Shown here piece after piece: positions 1 through 13,099 of a DNA stretch of 64,000 nt (its first letter is position 1; every line of letters begins with the position of its first letter). This DNA comes from Thamnidium elegans (Eukaryota; Mucoromycota; Mucoromycetes; Mucorales; Mucoraceae). Location of the stretch: positions 62,001-126,000 of the forward strand of contig JAIXMG010000014.1 in the NCBI GenBank assembly GCA_025201345.1, given 5' to 3'. The position numbers and the translations under genes were made by a program. The notes under the pieces are model-generated. The model was not told where the DNA came from. It worked only from the letters and a program-made list of their open reading frames with translations, and did not search any database.

Positions 1-2385
1 GGACGTATTAAAGGTATTATTTTTATTATTTTAATATATATTATTTAAACATTGGTTTGTCTTACCATGTTTACAATAGATTGAAAAGGAAATTGAAGAA
101 CAGAAAAGAATGGTTACAGTTGCAGGTAAAGTTTAGTTAATCAAGTTTTTAGTGCGTGTAGTGGCTCTAATTATATATATATATTAGATCAAGTATATAG
201 AAGATCTGTCGATAATTTCAATTCTGTAAATGAAAGATGGGTAACCGATTGGACTTCATGTGCTGATAAATTTCAAGAAATGGAAATAAAGAGAATGAGT
301 TATTTAAGAAGTACTTTATGGACGTAAGTGTATATATAACTTTACACATATATATATATTTAATTGTACTAATACATCTTTTCTTTTCTTTAAAAAAAAA
401 AAAAAAAAAAAAAGATTTGCTAATATGATGACTAGTACATTTAGTATTGATGAAGAGGTACAAAAAAAAAAGTATTTATAAACAGAAACAATAAATTTAA
501 CGCCTTTGGTATAGTGTTGTGACAGAATCCGTACAGCTTTGGAAATAACTGATGTGCAGAAAGATATTACAAGTTTTGTACAACGTTATGGAACAGGGAC
601 CAGAATACCAGGTAATACAATATATTTGTAACAAATTCATTAAAAAAAAAAAAAAAAAAAGCTCACCCAATATATGTAGGTCCTTTTACACATGAAGCAC
701 CTTGTCAAGCGACTCAAGTACATAATGTACCTATTGTTGCTGAAGTAACTACAGTATCATCATCAACTCCTATAATGAATCATATCGATCACCATTCTTT
801 AGCTCCTGTTAAAAAAACTTCTTTAGAGTCATTACCAGAAAGAGGAGCATCCGAATCCACCGCTACATCTAAACCAGTTACCATCTTAACTAACCCTGAT
901 GAAGAATTAAAATCAGTAGATCGTCAACTTCAACAATTGGAAGTTCATACAACTCCTCACACCGAAACCTTTTTACAAACATCGCCTCAACAATATACTC
1001 AAACTATCGAAGCAGAAGAATCATTACCTGAACAACAACAGCATGCACCTTTGTCATCTCAGCCAATGAGTGGTGTAACAAACAATACAGATCAAAGCAA
1101 TGGACCTGTCAGTACAGCCATTAAAGAAGTTGAACAGATATTAAATATTAGAGGTTTTACTGCTACATCAGAAGATATAGTATCTCCTGATCATACAGAT
1201 GCTCTCGTTACTAAAAATGTAATCAGTAAAAAGACATCGTACGGTAGTAATAATCAAACTATTCCTCCTGTCATGATGGCACTTCCCACTACAACAACTA
1301 CGACTTCACGTCCTACTTCACATGTTGTAAATGATTCAGATGACTTTTCTGCTGGCATTTATGATGCACTTGGCCTTAATAACCAACAATCTAGTCAGTA
1401 CGATACAAGTAACCATGCACCTGTACAACTTGCTCCGCTTTCAACAGATACGTCCGTTTTGTTACCTGCTTCATGTAGTCCATCTACTGAAAGTAATCAA
1501 CAAACTCAAAAATATAAACCTATGCCAAATCCTGTCTTTGCTAATCGTCAGAACTCTGCTAATAGCAGTACCAAAAACAAAGAAGATAATAATAATACTC
1601 GGTTACCTCTTACCACACGATCTTCTTCTCTTATCAGCCCTAATTCTCCTCATCAAGTGGAAGAGGAAGATGAACAGGATAAAGAAAACAAAGAATATCA
1701 AAATAGAATGCCTCGATTACCACCCAAGGATGAAAAATGGGTTATTTCGTCTATTCGTAGACCTCAACAATTACCAGTACGTACATTAAATGCTACAATG
1801 TTTGATGGTACTACTTCCATCTCTCGTAATAGTGTTCTCGGTGTAGCATCCGCTGTACGTGAACAACAACCCGCTCCTGAAGCTCCTCAACCTTCAGCAG
1901 AAGAAGAACTTAATAATACCGAAACACCTTATCTTCCTAAAGTACATCGACCTACTGTACCACTTACTATCGATATTCCTAATTCTGTTAAACCTACTAC
2001 AGTCGAACCTCCTCGTGCTATAGCTCAACAAGTGATTGATGAAGGCAGACGATTATCGCAAATGTCACCTGTTCAGCAAAAGATGGACTTAAATAATACA
2101 ATTTCTTTTAACCAACAACAACCTGCGGATCGTAATTTAATGCACGGATATATGAATCAAAACGAAGTAGAAGATGGAGGTATTCGACCTGCCCCATGGC
2201 AAGAGGGGATAACTCCTGAAGATCGTATGATTCCAAAGAACGGCAGTTATAGAGGTACCCCTGTGATGAATGGACAGGGATACTATGGTAACGGACATAC
2301 TAGTTTCCAGCCAGGTATGGCTGGACCTCGTAGTTCTTCACTCAAATTATCTAGCCAAGACCTTCATAACTTGCAACATCCACAA

Positions 2386-2417
<32 letters not shown>

Positions 2418-3206
2418 ACAACAGCAACAACAACAACAACAACAACAACAACAGCAACAGCAACAGCAACAGCAACAAGCAATGCAACATATAGAAGAAG
2501 ATAACAAGAAGAAATTCACAAAGAATAACGGTAAACAGTATAGTGAATCCTCTATCAAGTCTAAAGAAAAGGAAAGTAAAACTGGGAGATTTTCGTTAGG
2601 TTTCTTTACTGGTAATAAAAAAGAAAAGAAGAAGGAAAAAGAAAATGCCGCCGCTGCTGCCGCCGCTGCCATTATTGCGTCTGGGTCTATGTCTGAACAA
2701 CAACAGTATGTGAATCAACAGCAACAGCAACAACAACAACAACAACATAGATTTATGATGCAACAACAGCAGCAACAGCAGTATCAGCAGCAACCACAAC
2801 CACAACAGCAATTGAAACAACAATCATTGCAGTCACAAGAATTTTCACAATCTGATATAAAAAGCACGCACAGTAATAACCAAGTTACACCACCTACACA
2901 AACTACATCTCAAGCACATGTAGGAACTCCATACATCGGATACGCCAAAGCGCAATGGCCATTTGAAGCAACGGTAAAAAAAAAAAGATATATATATATT
3001 TTTTAAAAAACCTCATACGAATTAAAAACTAACAATTGTATGCATAGATCAATGGAGAGTTATCGTTCCAAGTAGATGAAGTAGTTGGCATTATTCGTAA
3101 ACAAACCGATGGATGGTGGGAAGCAGAACGCTTAGGGGCAACCTTTGCAGGTCAAAGAGGGCTCGTGCCTGGAAATTATATGGTGGAAGCTACTCACTCT
3201 GTATAA
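1..3206 (+). CDS. F-BAR and SH3 domain protein, Cdc15/Imp2 (PCH) type, 5'-truncated by the window edge
   Basis: Exons read as 1..13, 80..125, 188..323, 415..457, 515..611, 680..2973 and 3048..3206, all with GT-AG borders and a continuous frame. The first exons encode the distal part of an F-BAR helical domain (motifs ERWVTDW, RRSVDNFNSVNERW, LRSTLWTFANMMTSTFSIDEE, and FVQRYGTGTRIPGPFTHEAP). A long low-complexity middle of about 700 residues follows, with proline/serine-rich sequence, a 32-residue polyglutamine run, an eight-alanine run and more Q-rich sequence. The last exon completes a C-terminal SH3 domain (QWPFEATINGELSFQVDEVV, then DGWWEAERLG and GLVPGNYM). This layout is that of fungal Cdc15/Imp2/Hof1 proteins, which bend membrane and scaffold the cytokinetic ring; that role is known for the family, not shown here. 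Translation through the last intron would stop early at 3005, so the SH3 exon is easily missed. The start lies outside the window. Confidence 0.88.
2383..2478 (+). repeat. polyglutamine-coding CAA/CAG tract
   Basis: Thirty-two consecutive CAA/CAG codons inside the F-BAR/SH3 gene. CAA and CAG are mixed irregularly, which usually limits slippage compared with a pure CAG run. Shorter Q-rich runs follow at about 2716-2745 and 2761-2825. Confidence 0.95.
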
Positions 3207-3911
3207 GAGAAAAAAATATATGCATACGTATTAATAATTAATGTTTTATTCTATTACCCCCCTTTTCTTTCTTCATCATACTTTTTAAATGTACCATAAT
3301 AAAAATATTTTAATTATTCGATAACATATGATCCGTTGAAACATTCCCATGTCTTCTTTTCTATGCATGAAGATTCAATTAAGTGTAGTGCTTCTCTCTT
3401 CGAGTCCTTTGAATACTTGTAAAGAGGATAGTAGTTACATATAATGAGACCAAATTACTTAGGTAAATGATAGAGAACATTGGAAGAGTTATTACATCTG
3501 TTTTGTGTCAATCATCATAGACAACGGATATATTTGCTTGTTAAATTTAAGCTTCAAAATATTGACAAGCAAAAAAGGTAAACATTACACTATTGTATTT
3601 TGTCTTGTAAGGTTCATCACAATACAAAAACAATGATTTATTAAATGTTTTTTTTAAAAAAAAAGGTAACTGTCAAATATAAAGACGAATATGCAAAAAG
3701 TATCATTCACTTGCATGATATACTTTTAAATAACGCCACCTAAAAAAAAAAGAGCTCTTTGGACGTGGTGAAAGTAAAAAAAAAAAAAATCAATTACGCA
3801 GTGAAAAAAAAAAACGTCTTGTCCAAAAGTACAAATCTGACCTCCCCCCGCTAATTCAAAAATATCTTTGACCGTACAATCTCGCAAAAGGGTTTTATTT
3901 ACAAATGATAA
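3207..3911. other. convergent intergenic region between the F-BAR gene and cwf18
   Basis: About 700 bp between two converging genes. It holds AT-rich 3' flanks, an AATAAAAATA stretch near 3297-3306 that could serve as a polyadenylation signal for the upstream gene, and a T8A9 junction at 3648-3664. No coding signal seen. Confidence 0.6.
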
Positions 3912-4531
3912 TTACTCTTCTTGTTCAGCTTCAAACTTTTGTTGTGCTTCAGCATTAGCTACAACTTCAGCAAGATTAGCGTCTTTATCACCTTCTAATC
4001 TTAAGCGAATAATTTCGTAGATGGCGCGTTGTGTCTTTCTATCTAATTTTTCCATTTTCTTTTCGACATCTCTTTTCAAATCCCAATTTGGTTTCTTTGG
4101 TGCTAAATTGAACAGATCCTATATATACATGTTATATTTTAATACACTTTTTTTTTAAAAAAAAAAAAAAAAGTACGAATCTTTTTTTTCTTTACCACTT
4201 CTTCTTTTTGCTTTTCGGCTGCTTGAGCTAAAGCTTCTTTTGTAAGGTTCTTTGTTTCTGATTCGATGGTATCTCCAATATCGTTTGGAGTTGCTATTTC
4301 AACATGTTGTTTTAATGTATCGTGATTAGGTGTGTAACTTCTAAACTTGAGAGCTCTAATGAAAAAAAAAATACAGTTAATATAAAAAAAAAAAAAAAAA
4401 AAAAAACTCGTGTTTTTCGTTTCTTACTTTTCAGCTTCTTCAGTTGTTCTATCTGCTTGTGCATTAGCACCTAGCTTTCTCTTTCTAATAGCAGCAAGAC
4501 GTTCCTTTCTCTTTTGTGCTTCTTGATCCAT
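3912..4531 (-). CDS. cwf18: cwf18 / CCDC12-family pre-mRNA splicing factor
   Basis: Three exons, 4531..4428, 4355..4196 and 4118..3912, give a 156-residue protein. It begins MDQEAQKRKERLAAIRKRK, a charged coiled-coil start typical of CCDC12/Cwf18, followed by the conserved core with LKFRSYTP and a second block ending DLFNLAPKKPNWDLKRDVE and LDRKTQRAIYEIIRLRL. In fission yeast and humans this small protein belongs to the Prp19/Cdc5-associated spliceosome. The start is the first ATG and gives the family's usual length. It sits 138 bp downstream of the TMEM41-type gene on the same strand. Assignment rests on the whole domain pattern; the splicing role is inferred from the family. Confidence 0.87.
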
Positions 4532-4668
4532 ATTGTACAAATAAAAATAAAAAAAAAGAGAGAGAGAGATAATTATAAAAAAAAGCCTTGCTCGTGACAC
4601 GTTTATTTCAAAAAAAAAAAAATCAAAAAGGGGGGAGAGGTGACTGTACAGAAACAAACAAAAAAAAA

Positions 4669-5367
4669 TTATGCCGAGTTATTAAATCTCTTCTTTATAA
4701 AGACAGGTATTAAAGCAACAATACATACAGCGATTAAACAAGATACATTAGTGACAGTAAATAATTCTAATTTATCAGAAGAAGAAAGTCTATCTAGAGC
4801 GGCACCTGCCTGAACGTGAATAAAAGAAGGAGGAGCAACACCTAAAAAAGTTCCCCAAAAGAATACACCAATAGGTACACCTAGATGAGAAGAACCTAGA
4901 TTAACTACCCAATTAGGAGGGAAAGGAGAAATTCTCAAGACGATCATGTAGTTAAACATGTGTTGTTTATGTTGTACAAGCTATTAAAGGTCATCAGTTT
5001 TTCGCACTTGATTCTTTTTTTTTTTTTTTTAAATTATACCTGTTGATTCCATTTTTGAATTCTTTCACCAATTAATTTCATTACAGCCACTGAGCCTAAA
5101 CTGGCAGACATTATATAGGCAATAGTTGATCCAATTGCAGAGCACTACACACAAACAGGCACACAAAAAAGGCATTAAGTTTACATGTAATAGATATATT
5201 ATATAAAAGGGTTTTAATTTTACCAGTGAAACAGTAAATAGAGTGAGCCAAAAGTTGAATAATGTACCGCCAAGAATTGACAACCACATTGAACCGGGTA
5301 TAGAAAAGCTTTGCAGACTATACACACATAAAAAAAAAACATTTAATTACTATGATTACTGAATTGA

Positions 5368-5403
<36 letters not shown>

Positions 5404-5840
5404 TTTACTATATATAAGTGCCAACAAATGTAATATATACATTTATAAAATGTTGGTCGATATAAACGGATAATATAGCATTCAACCTTCGAAGGTCTTG
5501 TAAGTTTCTAGGAAATTTTAAATCATCTTTATCTTCTCTATACAGAAAAAGAGAATTGATACACTGGATATATTTTACACATACACGAACAAATAAAGAT
5601 ATCTTACGGATTAACTGCCGGCAGATTTAATTCGAGTAAAGCATATTCAAGCGCACTAAATGTTAATAATAATAAGATAAGCGTAGCTAGAGACCATGCA
5701 TAAGAGTTACTAGTCCAAAGCCATTCTTTCTTTTCTTTTCGTATTATTATTCTATTCCCTGTTTCTGGGTCTTGTGTTATACTAGCGTAATTGTGTGTTA
5801 TGGTATTTGGTAGTAATGTATTTCTTTCTACAGTTGACAT
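4669..5840 (-). CDS. TMEM41-type VTT (SNARE-associated/DedA) domain membrane protein
   Basis: Five exons (5840..5608, 5537..5409, 5317..5224, 5144..5040, 4980..4669) encode 290 residues. A cytoplasmic N-terminus leads to a membrane segment (about residues 50-68), then the VTT core: SFSIPGSMWLSILGGTLFNF, CSAIGSTIAYIMSASLGS, ERIQKWNQQ, LRISPFPPNWVVNLGSSHLG, and FFWGTFLGVAPPSFIHVQAG. These match the human TMEM41A/B block order closely, including the FxPNW and GVAPPSF signatures. TMEM41B is an ER phospholipid scramblase needed for autophagosome and lipid-droplet formation; that function is family knowledge. A last membrane segment lies near the C-terminus (VSCLIAVCIVALIPVFI). The promoter region is shared with the divergent TFIIIC gene, 198 bp away. 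Confidence 0.87.
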
Positions 5841-5867
5841 GATAGCTAATGCTAATAATAAAAAAAG

Positions 5868-5898
<31 letters not shown>

Positions 5899-5976
5899 AA
5901 TAAAAAAAGAGAGAAAAAGATAAGAAGAGAAGAAGCTCAGGAGACATTAAAAACCTTATTGTGACTCTTCCTTTTT

Positions 5977-6009
<33 letters not shown>

Positions 6010-6038
6010 TACGCACCTTCTTTTTTATATATATTCAA
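5841..6038. promoter_or_regulatory. 198-bp divergent promoter region with two long A tracts
   Basis: The whole space between two divergent start codons. It contains two A tracts of roughly 27-30 bases near 5868-5897 and 5983-6009, plausible nucleosome-excluding elements. No clear TATA box assigned. Confidence 0.55.
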
Positions 6039-8161
6039 ATGGAAAAAGAATATGAACCTAGTCCAATTATTCCAATTGGCGATAAAACGTTCTTTTGTGT
6101 AGAATATCCAGGATACGTAAAACGAGTTAAGCGCGCGCTTGAAACACTTGGAGGAGAAAAAGCACTTACAGAAGCCTTGAATACTAATTCTACAGTAGAC
6201 TTAAAATATCGACCTGGAGATCCATTTTCACATGCAATTAAAGGACAAATATTACCTACTTCAAAATTATTAGTAAAAGTAACTAGACGTGTTAAAAAAA
6301 ACAAGGAAGCTGAAACTAAATGGGAAACAAAAGTGGAAGGTGTAGTAACAAATACATTGCGTTTCAGAAGTAAGTCTCTTTATATATATATATATATATT
6401 TAGATATACATGTTAAATTGTATCAAATAGATTTAGCTGATTTTCAATATATTGTACCAAAAGAAGATAAGGTATATCAGTTAAAGGAAGCTTTAACAAA
6501 GGGAAATGGTAAGATTTTTTTTTTTTGTGTAGAAATACAGGTTCCGCTAAAACTATTAGTTTCACTCTAGTGCAACATATTATCGATTATAGAGTTGATA
6601 CAGACGATAACCTTGAAAATCTTCGTAATATACCGCCACCTATATTTACAATAACTGAAGGTGTATTATCCTATGGGTAAGCGTATATCTTGCAGGCTGA
6701 TAAAAAAAACAGCATTTACTTACGTACGACATTAGATATCGTCAAAATGCACCAGTTTTAAGAGTTCGAGTGAAACAACCAGATGGATCAGTAAGTGAAT
6801 AAGTTATTATGTATGGGGTTTATTCTAACATTTTATATATATATATAGTTTAAAATCAAATTATTGAATCGTTCTCGATCGGTAGATAATGCAATTACTG
6901 TAGTTCGGTATCATGAAGAAAATATGCCTACCAAATCATGGCATAATTTATCAAAACTTACAGATAAAAAAGAAATGGCTATTGCAAAGGTGTTAGAGGA
7001 ATTGTTTGAAGCGAGACCTATATGGTCTCGATCTGCTATTGTTGCACGATTACCTTATGAGAAAAATGTAGCTATTAGACAGTAAGTTATCCGCATATAT
7101 ATATATATAAAAGGAGAGAGAAAGAAAGAGTATTTATGAGCTTTTTTTTTTTTTTTTTAAGGGGACTTGCTCGTTATGCTTATACTTTTACTAATGGACC
7201 TTGGCAAAACTGTTGGGTAAAGTATGGCATTGACCCAAGAAAGGATCCAAAATATCGCATGTAATGTATTTTATTTTATTTTATTATATTATAAAAAAAA
7301 AAGAGATTAATTTTTTACTGCTTTTTCAGATATCAAAGCATCGATATTCGAAAGCATTTTTCAGTCAAGGATAGATTAACATCATCTATATACAAGAAAC
7401 CAATTGAAGATTCTAAAGACACTGTTAGATCAAAGTAAGGACTATTACGTTTATATATAATTTTCTTTCCTCTTACATACTTTTTTTTTTTTTTTTTTTC
7501 TATAGAACAAAATATATATTTGATGGAGTGACAGTTCTAGGTATATCATCATTCCAATTATGCGATATTACAGATCCCGACATTGTACGATTGATAGAGA
7601 ATCCCAAATATATTAAATCAAAACCAAACAAAGAGAGTGGATATTATTACAAGTGTGTCTTTAAACGTATTAGATATGCTCTTCGGACAAAGTACGAGTC
7701 ATTAGCTGAAACTGGAACTGCACAACATATTGAAGATATTGAAGAAGGTTTACTAGAAGAAATCGAAAAGGTGAAAGAGGAATCTAAAAAGAATGGGTCT
7801 GCAAAAGAAGAAGAAGAAGAGGATGATGATGATATAGAAATCATTGCTGCACATGAAACTGCTGTTAGAGATGCAATGAAGGAAATTGAAAACTCAGAAT
7901 CGAGTAAACGATTAAAAGATGTCGTTGATGATTATATGGAAGAATTAGTAAAAGAAAAACCAAGTGCTGGTAAGTTATATAAAGTATATACAATGAATAT
8001 TTACTAATAATAAATTAGACGATGACTTTGATATTGAGATTGATACACTTGATGATTATGACGAAGTTTTAGATGCTTTTGAAGATGCTAATATGGAAGA
8101 AATTGAAAATACACAAGAAATTAAACAAATAGAAGAGGATACAATTATGAACGATCCTTAA
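6039..8161 (+). CDS. TFIIIC subunit, Tfc1 / GTF3C5 (sfc1) family
   Basis: Nine exons (6039..6369, 6431..6508, 6541..6676, 6736..6790, 6849..7081, 7162..7260, 7330..7434, 7506..7969, 8019..8161) give 547 residues. Family hallmarks are the N-terminal VEYPGYVKRVKRALETLGG with LKYRPGDPFSHAI, and the central DNA-binding HTH-type region with EELFEARPIWSRSAIVARLP followed by GLARYAYTFTNGPWQNCWVKYGIDPRKDP, then FDGVTVLGISSFQLCDI. The C-terminus is strongly acidic. In yeast and man this subunit belongs to the tauA half of TFIIIC, which recognises the A box of tRNA genes. Intron 2 is only 32 bp, and its acceptor at 6539-6540 is the one that keeps the frame (the earlier AG at 6531 gives a stop). Confidence 0.9.
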
Positions 8162-8215
8162 ATAAACTCTTTTTTTCTTTTTTCTTTTTTTCTTTCTTTT
8201 TTATTATTATTATTA

Positions 8216-9657
8216 TTACTTCTTTACAACCTGTACAACATCTTCATCACCAACTAAATGATGCAAACCAACACGTTGAGGGTTATGTTTTGTAGAAGTA
8301 CCCCAAACCAATGCATATCTAAAATTAGTTGTCAAACTTCTGTGAATAGCATGACATACATGTTCAATACTAGCACCATTTCTAACAATAAGACTATCAC
8401 TAAAGTCGGGATATTCTCCTCTCTTCTTTGTGTATACACGCATTAAATTCAATTTTCTCCAAATAACTTCAATCAAATAATCCAAATTAAGATCATCCTC
8501 ACAAGAAACAACTACAGTATCAGGTTCATGTGCTAAACGATCAACTTCTTCCAAACTAATTTGATCAATCTTATTGTAACACTATATATACATATTCTTT
8601 TTTTTTTAGCAACATAATTATTCCATCTTTTTTTTTTTCATATATACTTACATAAATACAATTAATGTATCTTCTGTTACCGAGAATAACATCAATAAAT
8701 TGATCAACACTAATATCTTCACGAATAACAATATCAGCATTAAAGATTTCTATTATTATTTATCCGTGTTAGTTATTTTGTATATAAATCCCTCTCTCAA
8801 AGTCAAGTAACGTACTATAATCATGCAAAATGTTGTGAACCATCTTTTGATCAATCATGGTCAACTTGAGTGTTGCATTAAAACTAATACCACCTGCCTT
8901 TTTAATTTTAAATGAAACATTAGGGAAACTTTGATTCAAACGAATACCAACAGCTTCTAATTCAGCTTCTAATAAAGGTCTACACATATTTTTTTTTTTT
9001 AATGTAAATTCCTTTCAATAGCTCATATATATATTTACCTTTGTTGAGCAGACTTGGTAGCATCCAACATCATTAAAACAACATCAGCAGTACGAGCAAC
9101 AGCAATAACTTGACGACCACGACCTTTACCTTGTGAGGCACCTTCAATAATACCGGGCAAATCGAGTAATTGAATAAAAGCACCTTTATATTGAAATTTA
9201 CCGGGGACACAGGTCAAGGTTGTGAATTCGTAACCAGCAACTGCTGATTCTGTAGGTGTCAATTTAGAAAGCAAGGTTGATTTACCAACTGAAGGGAAAC
9301 CAATCATAACTACACGTGCATCGCCTGATTTCATAACATCGAAACCTTCACCCTACAAAAAAAAAAAGATCAAATAGTGTTAATGAAAGCCCTTCTTTTT
9401 TTTTTATGTATAAAGAGAGAAACCTTTTCAGACTTTGTCTTTGCACCTTCTAATAATTGAACACGGTATCTTGCTAACTTTGCCTTCAAAAGACCGAGAT
9501 GGTACTCGGTGGCTACAATAAAAAAAAAAAGTTTTTTTTTTTTTTTAGAAAAAAAAACACGACATCTTGAAAGGGCTTTTTAACAATAGTTACCCTTATT
9601 CTTTTGAGTACGCTTGATTTCACTCTCAATATCAGCGATCTTTTCAACGATACCCAT
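8216..9657 (-). CDS. DRG2: DRG2-family GTP-binding protein (yeast Rbg2)
   Basis: Six exons (9657..9594, 9512..9424, 9352..9039, 8979..8816, 8749..8652, 8581..8216) give 364 residues, the same length as human DRG2. The N-terminus [11 protein letters not shown] with [15 protein letters not shown] and [14 protein letters not shown] separates it from DRG1. Visible GTPase motifs are GFPSVGKST (G1), DLPGIIEGA (G3) and NKIDQIS (G4); the C-terminal TGS-type region ends [17 protein letters not shown] GTPases bind translating ribosomes with a DFRP partner (Gir2 for Rbg2). One junction needs care: reading through the intron at 8750-8815 gives a false end, whereas donor GTACGT restores [15 protein letters not shown]. 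It converges on the TFIIIC gene, 54 bp apart. Confidence 0.95.
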
Positions 9658-12600
9658 TTGTGATTAATATATATTTATTTATTTGTAAATGAAAATAATA
9701 ATAAAAAAAGAAAAAAAAAAACTTGTCTTTTTGCGGGGGAAAATTGAGTACTTACATTTCCAGGCGATAAAGAAGTGGTCACTAACGTATTTCCCACTTT
9801 TTTTAAAAAAAAAAAAAAAAATCAGGTTTTTTCTCTCTCTTTTATCCTCCTTCACTATTAGTTTGACACTTGCAACCTTGATTTTGTACCATTAATATGT
9901 ATACTTGCCAGACTAATTGACAACAGTTATCTTGTACATGCACTTTTTGTCGTTGAAAGCAAAAGCTATCTGGATATCAGTAACACTAGAGACTTTTTTA
10001 ATACTATTGCAATGGGGAAGAAATAGTCAATATTGTAATCAATGATGCTTTTTGATATTATAACGGATAATATTTTTTGATGCTGTCATAAGAGGTATAT
10101 ATGTGCTACTACTTTTCGTGTATTTTACTCTTAGTATATATATATTACGCTTGTTACTTTTATTTTTTAAGAGTTAAATGCTCTTGTTTAACGCAAGACC
10201 TCTTTTTTACGATTATAAATTCTCGATTTGACACCATTGTTTGCCCCTATTTTTAAACACAATTTGACACCATTGTTTGTCCCCCTATTTTAAAACTCAA
10301 ACTAACTATTCCCTTAACGCCTTTTACATTAGCTTTCTATTCACCACTAATGATCTTACGTTATTATCCTGTATACGTTAGCTATACCTATAAACCTAAC
10401 CGGAAAAAAAATTTGTCGAAAGCGAAAATGGCGTACAGTATTAGTATACTAAATGTGTTTGTACTAATCAATGACTGTAAGTTGCCAACTAATTTTGAAA
10501 CGCGTTTATTTAATTTGTGAAGAAATCGTACGAAATAACCTAGTTTTCAATAGCGTATCATCAACTGATGCTATTCATAAGTGGCGATAATCAAACTGAT
10601 AAAAAGAGAGTAATGAAATAAATATTACAATAATTGTATACTTGAAAATAGTGTGTATTTGCAATGAATCTCTAGGGAGGTAGCTAAAAAAATATAATTA
10701 AATACCGGTGGTAGCTAGGCGACGAAATATTGGAAAGTGATACAATTTATATCAAATAAAGTGACCATGAAGGTACTTTAAGCACCAAGTTGAGTGATAT
10801 TTTAAGTACCAAAAATACTTTTTTTTTTAAAAAAAAAAAACGGTTATTTTTGGGTGTCAACCCCTTTCCTGTCTTAGTATATGTTTTGCAATTACTCCCA
10901 ATCTATATTATCTTTCTGTTTAAAAAAAAAGTCAAACTAAGGTAATCTTTTGGGCGCTTTTAATACATCTAAAATCATATTTTCACCAAGTATACTTAAC
11001 GAACAATTGCTATTTCAAGATACTTCATTTTTTGTTACTCAGGCTTTACAGTAGCGTTTTTTTTTTTCAAAGCGCGTTTACTCATTCAGTTTTTGTTCTA
11101 ACACTTTTAATTTTTAGATGAACAAAAAGGGCTACTAATTATCTTTAATATTTGTTATAATAAATGCTAGTAGTAGCAAAGTGAATTCCATGCTATCACG
11201 GAAATGAAAAAAAAAATCGGTAAAATCAAGTCGCGAAAACAAAAAAACCATTTTTTTTGTTCAAAAAAAAAAAAAAAAGTTATTTTTAAACGGTGATTAC
11301 ACTTTCAGTCCTTTGCAGTATAAGATTTATTTTAGATGTATTAGAAGTATCTAAAGGAGTGATTTGTTATCATTATTTTTTGTCTCCAATAAAGTCAAAA
11401 GTGGATCCGATTAATTGCAAAATATTCAGAAACAAAAAGGATCGACTCCCAAAAATGAAAATTGAAAAAATAAATAAAGTACGCTTTAAACTTTTTTTTA
11501 ATAAAGAAATGTTTAATAATTACAACTACTTTATATTATACTACTTGTCTTTCCTGTTTTTTAATAAACTCCATTATATTGTCACTTGGAATAAGCGTCA
11601 AAAAAAAAAAAAAAAAATTGTACAGATTCTCATTTTTACGGCTGGATATACAAATTATCTAGTACCCTTTTGTCGAAAGTCGCGACGGGGGGGGGTTGCC
11701 AATCAACACGCACAATAAACAATATAACGGGTCTAGATCAATAACAACCATGTCATTGGTTAATGTTAAACAGATTGGACATTGATATAAAAGGTTATGG
11801 TGTTAAATTTCGTATATGCTGCAAATATTGAGTCGACCAGTTATCTGGAAAATTACCATGACACCAGTCAAATCATGTACCCTTGTTCACGGTACAATGA
11901 TGTCTATTTCGTGTAGCAAGAGCATATATGTTACAAATACATGCTTCTAATAAAGTTGAAACACCTTAATTTTTATTACTTTTACCAGTTTTCTGACTCT
12001 CAGCATACGTTACTGAAACTCAATACAGAAAATGTATTCGTATTTTTTATTTTATTTTTATTTATTTTTACTACTGCCGCTGGTAAAACAACCTTTTATA
12101 GCTTAAAAATGAGTATCTAGGCTATATTTAGACACTCAATGCACATTGATATACTATAAACTATAATTGTTGTTATTATTTTTCCTTAGTGATACACCGC
12201 GGAAATAGATTTTAAAGTACTAACTTTTGGAGAAAAAAAAATATATATATAAAACGATAAAGTGCTTTTAAAGTGAGTACCTGACTATTACTTGTTATCC
12301 GGTAAATAGAAATACGGAGGGACATAAATATCTTTACTATTACTTAATGGTATTTAGCATCTTATTTTCAAGGTAATATTACCTGCAATATTATTATTAA
12401 CAAAAGGAAATACGATAGTGTTACATAAAAAAAAATATACAGAGGAAAATGAATGCTTTAGACCCATAAAGTAACTTCAGAAATGATAAAATAAAATAGA
12501 ATTAGTTCAGTATATGTATTAAGAGGGGGAGGGGGGGATATCGATAGAACTAAAACGCAGATACGACTATTTTTTAATGTTCTAATCAACGCTTTATTAA

Positions 12601-12812
12601 ATAAATAAAAAAGAAAGAGTTCGCGTATTTATAAGAAAATTTAACGTTTGTGTTACCGTTCTTGTTTAAAAAGGCGTAATATTAGTATGAAATAGATCTA
12701 AAAACTATCGAGTCAATAGTATAGGTTTTTATTTTTATAGCATTGCATTGTGGCTGTGACACTAGGTTATCAAAGATGTATTACGATTAAATATATTTAT
12801 AAATATAAATAT

Positions 12813-12850
<38 letters not shown>

Positions 12851-13099
12851 ACTTTTTAAGCCATTTGGGAAGCTGTAACCATGGCAGGTTATAGATCCTC
12901 CGAAATACGAGTCCAAATTAAGTAATTTTTATTTCTGTATGACTTGGTACTTTAAATTTTTGTAACATATAAAGGGTAGGTAAAAAAAAAAAAACTTGTT
13001 TCTGATTTATTTACTCTCTTCTCTATCTTATACACTTTTTTTTTCTTTAAAAAAAAAAAAAAAAAAAAAGTTTTTTATTTTTCTGTCAATAAACTTAGA
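9658..13099. other. 3.4-kb gene-free AT-rich region
   Basis: No convincing gene on either strand. It holds many homopolymers, T7A17 and T10A12 junctions (9798-9821, 10817-10838), a two-copy tandem repeat at 10226-10299, an imperfect inverted pair (10957-10975 against about 11331-11347), G runs near 11688 and 12530, and an A run at 12814-12846. An open stretch at 11293-11718 has no ATG and no recognisable motif. Confidence 0.6.
10226..10299. repeat. two-copy tandem repeat, about 37 bp units
   Basis: Two adjacent copies of a unit beginning ATTTGACACCATTGTTTG, at 10226-10261 and 10262-10299. They differ by a C/T change, an added C and small changes in the A/T runs. Confidence 0.85.

Noticed and set aside
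2364..2672. Poly-cysteine open frame on the minus strand
   Set aside because: Opposite strand of the polyglutamine tract; no independent evidence.
5868..6010. Long A runs as poly(A) tails of retroposed genes
   Set aside because: Such runs occur everywhere in this window, without a gene copy upstream or target-site duplications.
11293..11718. 141-codon open frame in the gene-free region
   Set aside because: No ATG, homopolymer-driven content (KKKKK, FF runs) and no motif; probably chance in AT-rich DNA.
12530..12539. G runs (here, and at 11688, 15676, 17708, 36423, 49144, 49561) as possible G-quadruplexes
   Set aside because: Each is a single run, not four runs in short spacing, so an intramolecular quadruplex is not supported.
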